From assembly GCF_000685275.1 (NCBI RefSeq), contig NZ_ARYK01000006.1, positions 124,001-188,000 on the forward strand: a stretch of 64,000 bases of DNA, given 5' to 3'. The translations under genes and the position numbers were made by a program. This stretch comes from Hyphomonas johnsonii MHS-2 (GTDB lineage Bacteria > Pseudomonadota > Alphaproteobacteria > Caulobacterales > Hyphomonadaceae). The notes beneath the pieces are model-generated. The model was not told the DNA's origin. It saw nothing but the letters and a program-made list of their open reading frames with translations, and did not search any database. This document shows, piece after piece, positions 52,457-60,797 of the stretch (position 1 is the stretch's first letter; each line of letters begins with the position of its first letter).

Positions 52457-53434
52457 ATGAAAACCCGTATCACCGAAATGTTCGGTATCCAGCACCCGAT
52501 CATCCAGGGTGGCATGCACTTTGTCGGCTTTGCCGAAATGGCCGCCGCCGTATCGAATGCCGGTGGTCTCGGCATCATCACGGCGCTCACCCAGCGCACG
52601 CCGGCTGATCTCGCCAACGAGATCGCCCGCTGCCGCGACATGACCGACAAGCCGATCGGCGTGAACCTCACCTTCCTTCCCGTGGTCAATGCGCCTGACT
52701 ACCCTGGCTATGTGAAAGCGATCATCGAAGGCGGCGTGAAAGCCGTTGAGACAGCCGGCAACAACCCGGTCCAGGTCCTGCCGGTGCTCAAGGAGCATGG
52801 CATCAAGGTCATCCACAAGTGTACCGCCGTGCGGCACGCCCTGAAGGCCCAGTCGATCGGCTGCGATGCGGTCAGCGTCGACGGCTTCGAATGCGGCGGC
52901 CATCCCGGCGAAGACGATATTCCCAACATGATCCTGCTGCCGCGCGCCGCTGACGAACTGGATATTCCGTTCGTCTCGTCGGGTGGTCAGGCTGACGGAC
53001 GCAGCCTCGTTGCCTCGCTCGCCATGGGCGCCGACGGCATGAACATGGGCACGCGCTTCATCGCCACGAAGGAAGCGCCTGTGCACCAGAACGTGAAGGA
53101 CGCCATCGTCGCCGCGTCAGAACTCGACACCCGCCTCGTCATGCGCTCGCTGCGCAACACCGAGCGCGTGCTCAACAATGCCGCCGTGGAACGCCTGATC
53201 GAGAAAGAGAAGGCGCTCGGCGACAAGCTGGAATTCAAGGACATCATCGAGGAAGTGGCAGGCGTCTATCCGCGCATCATGAAAGAAGGCGACATGGATG
53301 CGGGCGCGTGGAGCTGCGGCATGGTTGCCGGCTTGATCCACGATATCCCGACCTGCAAGGAACTGATCGACCGGATCATGGCCGAGGCCGAAGAGATCAT
53401 CACCAAGCGTCTTGGTGGTTTCCTGAAAGCGTAA
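52457..53434 (+). CDS. Nitronate monooxygenase family (NPD/2-nitropropane dioxygenase-like)
   Basis: A 325-residue FMN TIM-barrel. It has PIIQGGMHFVGFAEMAAAVSNAGGLGIITA, the conserved GVNLTFLP, IHKCTAVRHALKAQSIGCDAVSVDGFECGGHPG and the FMN-phosphate segment SSGGQADGRSLVASLAMGADGMNMGTRF. It oxidises nitronates or acts as an enoyl-type reductase; the CysH pair KCTAVRHA is usual. Start at ATG 52457, with GAGGAG ahead. It ends facing fur; a large stem-loop separates them. Confidence 0.88.
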   Translation: MKTRITEMFGIQHPIIQGGMHFVGFAEMAAAVSNAGGLGIITALTQRTPADLANEIARCRDMTDKPIGVNLTFLPVVNAPDYPGYVKAIIEGGVKAVETAGNNPVQVLPVLKEHGIKVIHKCTAVRHALKAQSIGCDAVSVDGFECGGHPGEDDIPNMILLPRAADELDIPFVSSGGQADGRSLVASLAMGADGMNMGTRFIATKEAPVHQNVKDAIVAASELDTRLVMRSLRNTERVLNNAAVERLIEKEKALGDKLEFKDIIEEVAGVYPRIMKEGDMDAGAWSCGMVAGLIHDIPTCKELIDRIMAEAEEIITKRLGGFLKA

Positions 53435-53442
53435 TTTGAAGG

Positions 53443-53495
53443 GGCTCCTGCCCGGTGCCTGCCTGCAAGGGCGCCAGCCGGGCAGGGGTAAGCCC
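53443..53495. terminator. Stem-loop between convergent nitronate monooxygenase and fur
   Basis: CCTGCCCGG (53447-53455) pairs with CCGGGCAGG (53478-53486), 9 bp with a 22-nt loop, extended by GGGCT (53442-53446) and AGCCC (53491-53495). No T run follows on either strand, so it may be a factor-dependent terminator or a structural barrier. Confidence 0.45.
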
Positions 53496-53908
53496 TACTC
53501 GCCGTCTTTCAGCGGAACGCCATAAAGCTCCAGCCGATGGTCGACCAGCTTGTAACCAAGCTTGCGTGCGATCTGGATCTGCAGCTCTTCGATTTCCTGG
53601 GAATGGAATTCCACCACGCTGCCTGATTTTATGTCGATCAGGTGGTCGTGATGCTCGTCCGGCACTTCCTCGTACCGGGCCCGTCCGTCGCGGAAATCGT
53701 GGCGCTCGATGATGCCGGCATCCTCGAACAGTTTGACGGTCCTGTAGACGGTCGCAAGCGAAATCGAGGAATCCAGGGAGTTGGCACGCCGGTGCAACTC
53801 CTCCGCATCCGGGTGGTCGATCGACGAGGACAGGATGCGCGCGATCACGCGGCGCGGTTCCGTCATCCGAAGGCCCTTGTCGGCGCAGAGTTGTTCAAGT
53901 CTGTCCAT
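53495..53908 (-). CDS. fur: Fur-family transcriptional regulator (alphaproteobacterial Fur/Mur)
   Basis: A 137-residue Fur-type regulator. DNA-binding domain about 1-80 (LRMTEPRRVIARIL, LATVYRTVKLFEDAGIIERHDF); the dimerisation domain has HHDHLIDIKSGSVVEF and the conserved EELQIQIARKLGYKLVDHRLELYGVP. The structural Cys pairs of enteric Fur are absent, as in Mur and alphaproteobacterial Fur. It controls iron or manganese uptake. It is the last gene of the nfu - nitroreductase - tsaB - rimI run, 49 nt after rimI. Confidence 0.9.
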   Translation of the reverse strand: MDRLEQLCADKGLRMTEPRRVIARILSSSIDHPDAEELHRRANSLDSSISLATVYRTVKLFEDAGIIERHDFRDGRARYEEVPDEHHDHLIDIKSGSVVEFHSQEIEELQIQIARKLGYKLVDHRLELYGVPLKDGE

Positions 53909-53957
53909 GAGTGCAGTTCTGCCCTTGGCGGCGCTGGAAGTCCATATGCGAGCCGCG

Positions 53958-54413
53958 TCAAAGCGACAGCGACTTCGACATCAGGATCGCGGCGACCGGC
54001 ACATCGCGGCCTGACGTGTAATAGCCCGGCCTGCGCCCGTCGACGCTGAATCCGAAGCTTTCATAGAGCCGCCGCGCACCGGGATTGTCTTCCGCGACAT
54101 CCAGCGTGATGCGGGCGACACCGCGTTCGCCGAGGCGCGCGAGCAGGGCGTGCAGCAGGCGGCTGGCGATGCCGGTCCGGCGCAGGTCCGGCCGGGTGGC
54201 GACGGACAGGATGTCAGCTTCGCCGACCACCGTCTGGATCAGGATGAACCCGGCGAGCGCGCCGTGCTGTTCAAGGCCGAGTCCGAGGCTGGTGCTCTCC
54301 GACAGGAGGTCACGAAAAGCTGCGGCGCTCCAGGGGTCCGGAAAGGCGGCAGCGTGCAGCATGGCGACCTGCCAGGCGTCATCGGGCTGCAGCACGATGA
54401 GCCCTGTCGTCAT
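53958..54413 (-). CDS. rimI: Ribosomal protein S18-alanine N-acetyltransferase
   Basis: A 151-residue GNAT enzyme with the RimI pattern: HAAAFPDPWSAAAFRDLL, GFILIQTVVGEADILSVATRPDLRRTGIASRLLHALL (acetyl-CoA loop RRTGIA) and TLDVAEDNPGARRLYESFGFSVDGRRPGYY. It acetylates the N-terminal alanine of ribosomal protein S18. The start overlaps the tsaB stop by 4 nt (ATGA), a common alphaproteobacterial coupling of tsaB and rimI. Confidence 0.88.
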   Translation of the reverse strand: MTTGLIVLQPDDAWQVAMLHAAAFPDPWSAAAFRDLLSESTSLGLGLEQHGALAGFILIQTVVGEADILSVATRPDLRRTGIASRLLHALLARLGERGVARITLDVAEDNPGARRLYESFGFSVDGRRPGYYTSGRDVPVAAILMSKSLSL

Positions 54414-55054
54414 GCGCCTGTCCCCGGCAATGTGGCATCCGGCGCGCGGGCATAGACCGGGGAAGGGGGATGCGCGCCCGGGTCAAAGCCGGGTGCCTTC
54501 AGCGCGGCGGTGATGGCAGACGGGCGCATCGGCCGCAGGTCTAGGCCCGACCCGGCCTCGCCCAGCGCGTCGGCACCGTCGATGAAGACCGGAACACTGA
54601 ACCCGTCCAGCATCGCCTTCAACTCGCCGAGCGTCACTTCGATCGGCGGTGCGATCCCGGCGTCGCCCTCAAGGCCCTGCACCCACCATGTCTGGTCGGG
54701 CGGGCGTTTCTGGGCCAGCAGGGCGCCCAGCGTGTTGCCAGCCATGCCGGCCGGTATCGCTGCTTCCAGGCTGGTGACGCCGATGCAGGGGGCCCCTGTG
54801 ACGAGGCTGAGGCCGCGGGCATAGGCAACGCCGATCCGGATGCCGGTGAAACTGCCCGGCCCGGTGACGACCGCGAACCGGTCCACCTCGGCCAGGGTCA
54901 CGCCTGCCGTGGCAAGCAGGCGCTCAACGAAGTCGGGCAACAGCCTGTCCTGGCCGCGTGCCATCGTCTCGCGGGCATCAGCCAGAATCTCTCCGTCACG
55001 CACCAGCGCTGCCTCCATCGCGGTGAAGGCCGTGTTGAGGGCGAGGACGAGCAT
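54410..55054 (-). CDS. tsaB: tRNA threonylcarbamoyladenosine biosynthesis protein TsaB
   Basis: A 214-residue protein of the ASKHA fold. The opening MLVLALNTAFTAMEAALVRDG and ETMARGQDRLLPDFVERLLATAGVTLAEVDRFAVVTGPGSFTGIRIGVAYARGL are diagnostic. With TsaD and TsaE it makes the t6A37 modification of ANN-decoding tRNAs. I chose ATG 55054, 10 nt after the nitroreductase stop. The central loop is slightly shorter than in E. coli TsaB. Confidence 0.9.
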   Translation of the reverse strand: MLVLALNTAFTAMEAALVRDGEILADARETMARGQDRLLPDFVERLLATAGVTLAEVDRFAVVTGPGSFTGIRIGVAYARGLSLVTGAPCIGVTSLEAAIPAGMAGNTLGALLAQKRPPDQTWWVQGLEGDAGIAPPIEVTLGELKAMLDGFSVPVFIDGADALGEAGSGLDLRPMRPSAITAALKAPGFDPGAHPPSPVYARAPDATLPGTGA

Positions 55055-55064
55055 CTCGGGCCTG

Positions 55065-55664
55065 TCAGACGATCCGGCAGGCTTCGTCAAAGTCCAGCCG
55101 CGGGCTGCGGTCGAACAGTTTGGACTTGTCGCCATGGCCGATATTGCAGATGAAATTGACGCGCCAGTTCTGCATTTCGCCGTCCTGGCTCTCGAAGAAT
55201 TCCTTGTTCACGCCGGCTGGGTCAAACCCCGACATCGGGCCGCAATCCAGGCCCAGCGCGCGGGCGGCGATCATCAGGTAGGCGCCCTGCAGCGAGCCGT
55301 TCCGGAAGGCCGTTTCGTCGCGGTTCTTGTCAAACCAGTCCTTGGCACCGGGGGCATGCGGGAAGAGCTTCGGGATCTTTTCCTTGAAGTGGAGGTCGTA
55401 GGCGATGATGCAGGTCCAGGGCGCCGCCATCGTCTTGTCGACATTGGTGCCCGACATGTGCGGGGCGAGGCGCTTCTTGCCGTCTTCGGTCGTCACCCAG
55501 ACGAACCGGGCCGGCGAGCAATTGGCGCTGGTCGGCCCCATCTTCGCAAGGTCGTAGACCGCGCGCACGAGGATTTCGGGTACGGCCTTGTCGGTAAAGC
55601 CGTTCTGGGTGCGGGCATCCCGGAAGATGACGTCAAGGGCGTGGTCGTTCACGGGATGGGCCAT
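55065..55664 (-). CDS. Nitroreductase family protein, RutE/HadB-like (malonic semialdehyde reductase type)
   Basis: A 199-residue FMN reductase fold. It has DVIFRDARTQNGFTDKAVPEILVRAVYDLAKMGPTSANCSPARFVWV, the GSLQGAYLMIAARALGLDCGPMSGFDP FMN-binding loop and NFICNIGHGDKSKLFDRSPRL. The arrangement PTSANCSPARFVWV matches RutE/HadB rather than NfsB. It may reduce malonic semialdehyde or a similar aldehyde with NADPH. It lies 36 nt downstream of the NifU-like gene. Confidence 0.88.
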   Translation of the reverse strand: MAHPVNDHALDVIFRDARTQNGFTDKAVPEILVRAVYDLAKMGPTSANCSPARFVWVTTEDGKKRLAPHMSGTNVDKTMAAPWTCIIAYDLHFKEKIPKLFPHAPGAKDWFDKNRDETAFRNGSLQGAYLMIAARALGLDCGPMSGFDPAGVNKEFFESQDGEMQNWRVNFICNIGHGDKSKLFDRSPRLDFDEACRIV

Positions 55665-55700
55665 GCGCGTCGGTTCCTTCTTGATTGTTCTAGGTTGAAC

Positions 55701-56282
55701 CTACAGCACGGCCTCGACAGCTGTCACTTCCGGAACATAGGTTTTCAGCATGTTTTCAATGCCCTGCTTCAGGGTCATTGTCGAGGACGGGCAACCAGCA
55801 CAGGCGCCGCGCATCGACAGGTGCACGATACCTGTCTCGGGCTCGAACCGGTGGAAGATGATGTCGCCGCCATCCTGGGCCACGGCCGGGCGGACGCGCG
55901 TCTCGATCAACTCGCGGATTTCCTCCACGATTTCTGCCGTTTCGCCTTCATACACCGTGTCGTCGCCGCTGGTGTCTTCGGCGGCAACGGCTTCATCCTC
56001 GACCACTGCCAAGCCTGCCATGAAATGGTCCATGATCGCGGCCAGCACCATCGGTTTCACGTGCTTCCACTCGCGCTCGGGCGCTTTGTTGATGGAGACA
56101 AAATCACTGCCGAGGAATACGCGCTCGACTCCGTCGACCTGGAACAGGGTACGGGCCAGAAGGCTGTTTCGGGCGCTGTCGAGATCGGGAAAGTCGAATG
56201 GCCCGCGGTCGCCGGCAACGGGCTGGCCGGGCAGGAATTTCACGGTATCGGGGTTTGGCGTGGGTTCGGTTTGGATGAACAT
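55701..56282 (-). CDS. NifU-like Fe-S scaffold/carrier (Nfu1 type)
   Basis: A 193-residue protein with an N-terminal Nfu_N domain (MFIQTEPTPNPDTVKFLPGQPV and DSARNSLLARTLFQVDGVERVFLGSDFVSINK) and a C-terminal NifU domain with CxxC in LSMRGACAGCPSSTMTLKQGIENML. It holds or transfers an iron-sulfur cluster to apo-proteins. It starts the nfu - nitroreductase - tsaB - rimI - fur run. An acidic linker (residues 95-115) joins the two domains. Confidence 0.92.
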   Translation of the reverse strand: MFIQTEPTPNPDTVKFLPGQPVAGDRGPFDFPDLDSARNSLLARTLFQVDGVERVFLGSDFVSINKAPEREWKHVKPMVLAAIMDHFMAGLAVVEDEAVAAEDTSGDDTVYEGETAEIVEEIRELIETRVRPAVAQDGGDIIFHRFEPETGIVHLSMRGACAGCPSSTMTLKQGIENMLKTYVPEVTAVEAVL

Positions 56283-56365
56283 CTGAGGCTTCGCCCCTTT
56301 CGCATGGCTGCTACCATGCTCAAATGGTCCGAAGTGACGACAGGTTCAAGGGTGCAGGCGTGTTC

Positions 56366-57424
56366 TCAGGGGGCCGTCGGCACGAGGTCGGCGTCCAGTG
56401 CGGCAACCGATTCAAGGTCTTCAGCCGGCAGGGTGTCCAGCGCGTCGGCCAGGGCGAGCGATGCGCGATTGGCTTCGGTCAGGTAGAATCCCATGCTGGC
56501 CAGGTGATTTGCCATCAACATGCCGTCACCCGGCTGGTTGGACACGATCAGCGGCTTCATGCGTGCGGCGCGGCCCCAGGCGTCCCTGGCCTTGGTCAGG
56601 GCGTCCTGCACGGCGGGGTCGCGGGTCAGCCGGGGGGCGTTGCGTTCGGCCACCATCAGCATTTCACGCGCGACATGGGCGCGGGCCTTGGCGCCGTAGA
56701 AGGCGATGATGTCGGACCGGCTGGCAGGCCACTCGACCACGTCACGATTGATCTGGGTTGTCAGGTCGGTGAGGTCCGTCTCGGCCCAGCCGGCAAAGAG
56801 GCGCGATTCGGCCTTCAGCAGGTCAGGACGTGACGGCAGGACGGCAAGGCCCCGGGCGGCGCGCGTGTCGAACCGGTTCAGCGCCTCGGCGGCAGAGGTG
56901 AGGCGTGGGCGCATGTCGTCGCCCGGCATGCCGTGCAGCAGGCGGGATGCGGCGGTCAGGTCGGGGTCAGGCGTTTCGCCGGTGGCGGCGATGACAGACA
57001 TCAGGCGGGCATGTTCGGCCAGCGCGTCGGCGGTGGCCTTCTGCCAGGCCGGCATGGCGGTCAGGCGGGCCTGCGGGTGCCAGCTGGCGCGGTCTCCGGC
57101 CCAGCCGGTCCCTTCCAGTTCGCGGGCAATCTTGTTGATGGCAACGCCGGATTCAGCGGACGCCCAGTTCTGGCTGGGCGGCAGGACGACATCACTGTCA
57201 TCGATGCGGTGCGACATGACGGTCATCACGGGATAGGCGACAACGGCCCCTACCACGACTCCGACCTTGAGCATCGTGATCGACCGGCGCCACCAACGCT
57301 GGAAGAACAGCATGATCGGGCTCGGCTCAGCATAGTCGAATGTCACGAGATGATCGGTGCCGACCCGGGTCACGACGGGACCTTCCTCCAAGTAGGCCGC
57401 TGGCAGGCGACTATCAAATGCCAT
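56366..57424 (-). CDS. DUF2333-like membrane protein
   Basis: A 352-residue protein starting at ATG 57424. One transmembrane helix near residues 52-70 (MLKVGVVVGAVVAYPVM) is followed by a large region that resembles DUF2333: INKIARELEGTGWAGDRASWHPQARLTAMPAWQ, SDIIAFYGAKARAHVAREMLM and SNQPGDGMLMANHLASMGFYLTEANRASLALADAL. The similarity is in the spacing of conserved aromatic and polar residues, so this is a weaker call. The function is unknown. A perfect CtrA box lies 65 nt upstream. Confidence 0.6.
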   Translation of the reverse strand: MAFDSRLPAAYLEEGPVVTRVGTDHLVTFDYAEPSPIMLFFQRWWRRSITMLKVGVVVGAVVAYPVMTVMSHRIDDSDVVLPPSQNWASAESGVAINKIARELEGTGWAGDRASWHPQARLTAMPAWQKATADALAEHARLMSVIAATGETPDPDLTAASRLLHGMPGDDMRPRLTSAAEALNRFDTRAARGLAVLPSRPDLLKAESRLFAGWAETDLTDLTTQINRDVVEWPASRSDIIAFYGAKARAHVAREMLMVAERNAPRLTRDPAVQDALTKARDAWGRAARMKPLIVSNQPGDGMLMANHLASMGFYLTEANRASLALADALDTLPAEDLESVAALDADLVPTAP

Positions 57425-57488
57425 CAATCTACCTTTGCATACGCTAAAACTGTTGCTGTTGCGACACTATGCGAGGTAATCGGCGCCA

Positions 57489-57504
57489 TTAACAGTGCAT
57501 TAAC
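57489..57504 (-). promoter_or_regulatory. Perfect CtrA-type box TTAA-N7-TTAAC
   Basis: TTAACAGTGCATTAAC lies 65 nt upstream of the DUF2333-like gene, which runs on the minus strand; the reverse complement retains the TTAA-N7-TTAA core. Another TTAAA follows within a few bases. No other gene starts nearby. Confidence 0.6.
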
Positions 57505-57597
57505 TGTTAAATCTCCGCAACCCTGGAAACAAGTTGCAATTGGCCTGCCAAGTGCCTTGGCAGGCTTCCATTTTTTCAAACATCAATTTTCGTTTAC

Positions 57598-58080
57598 TTA
57601 AGGCGCGGTGTCGCCCTGGCCGATGATTTCGGCCGTCGTGACCAGTATCTGTTCCTTGTCCTGACCATCATCGAAGGTCAGAATCAGGTCGACCGAATCG
57701 CCAACCTTGAGGCTGGAATCGAACCCGAACAGCATCATGTGGTTGCCGCCGCGTGCCATCACCAGCGGCGCGGCCGGCGTCACCGGCAGGCTGTCGACCT
57801 TCTGCATGCTCATCCGGTCATTCTCCATCGACATCGTGTGCAGCTCGACATGGTCTGCCGCCTGCGTGGACACCTCGGTGAGGGACATCGCCTCGCCGCG
57901 CACGGACACAACCATGCCGCCGCTGGCGATATCCTGGCCGGCAGCCGGTTCGACGATGTAGGCACCCTTGACCTCGATGACACTCGCGCCGTCCGGTACC
58001 GGATTGGAACAGGCGGCGATAAGGGCGAGACCGGCCAGTGCCGGCGTGAATAGTGACAGTCTCAAGGGGTATCCTTCCAT
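57598..58080 (-). CDS. Copper chaperone PCu(A)C
   Basis: A 160-residue periplasmic lipoprotein (signal with LIAACSN). The metal ligands are in HTMSMENDRMSMQKVDSL and NHMMLFGFDSSLKVGD, the H-(x)-M and H-M pattern of PCu(A)C proteins that give Cu(I) to cytochrome oxidase CuA or CuB sites. It begins at ATG 58080. It lies between the DUF2333-like gene and trpS, with trpS upstream on the same strand ending 76 nt before it. Confidence 0.88.
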   Translation of the reverse strand: MEGYPLRLSLFTPALAGLALIAACSNPVPDGASVIEVKGAYIVEPAAGQDIASGGMVVSVRGEAMSLTEVSTQAADHVELHTMSMENDRMSMQKVDSLPVTPAAPLVMARGGNHMMLFGFDSSLKVGDSVDLILTFDDGQDKEQILVTTAEIIGQGDTAP

Positions 58081-58156
58081 GTCAGGGTCGACAGGCGCAG
58101 ACTAGAGCGTCTGTGGGTCCGTGCAAAGCGCGCTGAAAGCCGCACGCGGCACACTG

Positions 58157-59194
58157 TCAGGCCTGCCAGATTCCGACCGTGCGGCGTATATCGGACAGGA
58201 TCGGGGCTGCGATCGCCTCCGCCCGTTCAGCGCCTGCAGCCAGCGTGCGGTCAATTTCCGCCGGGTCGGCGAGGATGTCGCGATACCGCTGGGTAATCGG
58301 GGCCAGGTGGGCCACGGTCGCATCGGCGAGCGCGGGCTTGAACGCGCCGAATCCCTGTCCGCCGAACTGGCGCAGAACCGCTTCGACGGACTCGCCGGTC
58401 ACGGCGCTGTAGATGCCGACAAGGTTCTCGACTTCCGGACGGCCCTTCAGCCCGTCGACATCACTCGGCATGTCGCCCAGCAGGTCGGTCTTTGCCTTCT
58501 TGATCTTCTTCGCGATCTCTTCGGACGTATCGACCAGGTTGATGCGCGACAGTTCCGACGGATCGGACTTCGACATTTTCTTCGTGCCGTCCTTCAGGCT
58601 CATGATGCGCGCACCAGGCCCCTGGATCAGCGGCTCGGGCAGGGGGAAGAAGCCCGGCGCGTCATAGTCGCGGTTGAACCGCTCGGCGATGTCGCGGGTC
58701 AGTTCCAGGTGCTGCTTCTGGTCGTCGCCAACCGGCACATGCGTGGCCTTGTAGGCGAGAATGTCGGCGGCCATCAGGATCGGGTAGGTGAACAGGCCCA
58801 CTGACGCGCGCTCGGCGTCCTTGCCGGCCTTGTCCTTGAACTGGGTCATCCGCTCGACCCAGCCCATCCGCGCGACACAATTGAAGATCCAGGCGAGTTC
58901 GGCATGCGCCGAGACGGACGACTGGGCGAACACGGCCGATTTCTTCGGATCGATGCCACAGGCCAGGAAGGCCGCCGCGATCTGGCGCGTCTGGTCCAGC
59001 AGGTCCGCCGGGGCCACAGGCATGGTCATGGCGTGCAGGTTGACGACGCAGAACAGGCACTCGCGCCCGGCCTCCTGCAAGGCGACGAATTTCTTCAGGG
59101 CGCCAAGATAGTTGCCAAGATGCAGGTTGCCGGTCGGCTGGATGCCCGAGAACACACGTTCAGGGCCGGTATAGGAAGGGGGCGTATCAGTCAT
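58157..59194 (-). CDS. trpS: Tryptophan--tRNA ligase
   Basis: A 345-residue class I aminoacyl-tRNA synthetase. The HIGH-like motif is [17 protein letters not shown] and the KMSKS motif is [10 protein letters not shown]. It joins tryptophan to tRNA-Trp. The ATG at 59194 lies 24 nt after the murJ stop. The order glnD-murJ-trpS on one strand is typical of alphaproteobacteria. A frame open to 59206 adds four residues and cannot be ruled out. Confidence 0.96.
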   Translation of the reverse strand: MTDTPPSYTGPERVFSGIQPTGNLHLGNYLGALKKFVALQEAGRECLFCVVNLHAMTMPVAPADLLDQTRQIAAAFLACGIDPKKSAVFAQSSVSAHAELAWIFNCVARMGWVERMTQFKDKAGKDAERASVGLFTYPILMAADILAYKATHVPVGDDQKQHLELTRDIAERFNRDYDAPGFFPLPEPLIQGPGARIMSLKDGTKKMSKSDPSELSRINLVDTSEEIAKKIKKAKTDLLGDMPSDVDGLKGRPEVENLVGIYSAVTGESVEAVLRQFGGQGFGAFKPALADATVAHLAPITQRYRDILADPAEIDRTLAAGAERAEAIAAPILSDIRRTVGIWQA

Positions 59195-59218
59195 GGGCAG
59201 GGCCAATAGCGCGTTTGA

Positions 59219-60775
59219 TCAGCGCCGCATAGTGCGGCGGATGTCGCTGATCCGGATGGCGCCGGTCAGCAGGGCCGCGATGCCATAGGTAACGCCGCCT
59301 GCCAGCACGATCACGGCAGCTGCAAGGGCCCGGCTGTTCAGCACGTGTCCTTTCAGCGTCTCGAGGTTTGCCAGCATCAGGTAGACCACGACCGACATGA
59401 TCAGCGTGGCCAGCAGCGCCCGGATCAGGCCGGACGCGAGGCGCGGTCCCGGCCGGTACCAGTTGCGGCGGGCCAGCGTTGACCACAGCAGGCCGACATT
59501 CACCCAGGCCGCCACGCTGGTGGCGATGGCGAGGCCGACAAAGCCCTGCATGCCGTGTGACTTCATCCAGAAGAACAGGCCCGCCCCGAGCACCGTATTG
59601 ATGAATACCGAAACGAGCGCGTAGCGCATCGGCGTCTTCGTATCCTCGCGCGCGAAGAAGGCCGGCGCCAGCACCTTGATCAGCACGAAGGCGGGCACGC
59701 CCCAGGCGAAATGGAACAGCGCGTTGCCGGAATAGAGCGCGTCGAGATCGGTAAAATTGCCCCGCGCAAAGAAGGCGCCGATCAGGAAGACCGGGGCGAT
59801 CATCAGCGACGCCGCCGCCGGCAGGGTCAGCGCCATGGCAAGGCCGATACCCTCGTCCATCGTGGCCCGGCTGGAGCCATGATCGTCGGCGCGCGCGGCC
59901 TTGGACAAGCGCGGCAGGATCGCGACACCCACGGCCACGCCGACCAGGCCCAGTGGCAGCTGGTAGAGGCGGTCGGCGGCATAGAGCCAGCTCTTGGCGC
60001 CAACTTCGAAACTCGCCAGCGACTGGCTGACCAGGATGTTGATCTGCGTGCCCGAGGCGGCGATCGTTCCCGGCACGGCCAGCACCAGCACTTTTTTCAC
60101 CGCCGGGGTCAGGCGCGGCCAGCCGATCAGGCTGAGATGCACCTTCTGCCGCTTGACCCCCCACCACAGCACGCCGGCCTGCAGCAGGCCGGCCACGAAA
60201 TACGCAACTGCCGCCGCCTGGGCCGTCACCACTGAATCCGGGCTGACAAGCGCCGCCGGGATCAGGCAGAGATTGAGAAGGGTCGGCGCGCCGGCCGACA
60301 GGATGAAGCGTTCGGACGAATTCAGCACGCCCGACATCAGCGCCGCCAGGGCCATGAAGGTCAGGTAGGGCATGGTGATCCGGGTCAGCAGCACCGCAAG
60401 GTCGTAGTGGACCGCATCATCGGCCTGGCCGCCATGGATCACCAGCAGCACCCAGGGCATGAAGACCTGGAACAGGATCGTCAGCGCCGCGGTTGCCGCA
60501 AACAGCACGCGCATCGCCTCCTGCGCCACCGCTTCGGCGGCCTCCGGGCCTTCAGCCTCCAGCGTGCGGGCATAGGTCGGCACGAAGGCCGAGGCGAACG
60601 CGCCCTCGGCAAACACCCGGCGGAACAGGTTGGGGAATTGCTGCGCTGTGACCCAGGCATCGTTCACCGGCCCGGCGCCGAGCTTTGCCACCAGGAGGAT
60701 GTCGCGCACGAAACCCAACATCCGGCTGGCCAGAGTCAGGGACGATTGCACCATCGTGTTGCGCGCGACACTCAT
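59219..60775 (-). CDS. murJ: Lipid II flippase MurJ
   Basis: A 518-residue MVF/MOP-fold transporter with about 14 helices. The opening MSVARNTMVQSSLTLASRMLGFVRDILLVAKLGAGPVNDAWVTAQQFPNLFRRVFAEGAFASAFVPTYA carries the conserved RRVFAEGAF motif. It flips lipid II across the inner membrane. It starts 22 nt after the glnD stop and belongs to the glnD-murJ-trpS operon. Confidence 0.95.
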   Translation of the reverse strand: MSVARNTMVQSSLTLASRMLGFVRDILLVAKLGAGPVNDAWVTAQQFPNLFRRVFAEGAFASAFVPTYARTLEAEGPEAAEAVAQEAMRVLFAATAALTILFQVFMPWVLLVIHGGQADDAVHYDLAVLLTRITMPYLTFMALAALMSGVLNSSERFILSAGAPTLLNLCLIPAALVSPDSVVTAQAAAVAYFVAGLLQAGVLWWGVKRQKVHLSLIGWPRLTPAVKKVLVLAVPGTIAASGTQINILVSQSLASFEVGAKSWLYAADRLYQLPLGLVGVAVGVAILPRLSKAARADDHGSSRATMDEGIGLAMALTLPAAASLMIAPVFLIGAFFARGNFTDLDALYSGNALFHFAWGVPAFVLIKVLAPAFFAREDTKTPMRYALVSVFINTVLGAGLFFWMKSHGMQGFVGLAIATSVAAWVNVGLLWSTLARRNWYRPGPRLASGLIRALLATLIMSVVVYLMLANLETLKGHVLNSRALAAAVIVLAGGVTYGIAALLTGAIRISDIRRTMRR

Positions 60776-60797
60776 GCAAATTCCCTTGGGCGAGTTC

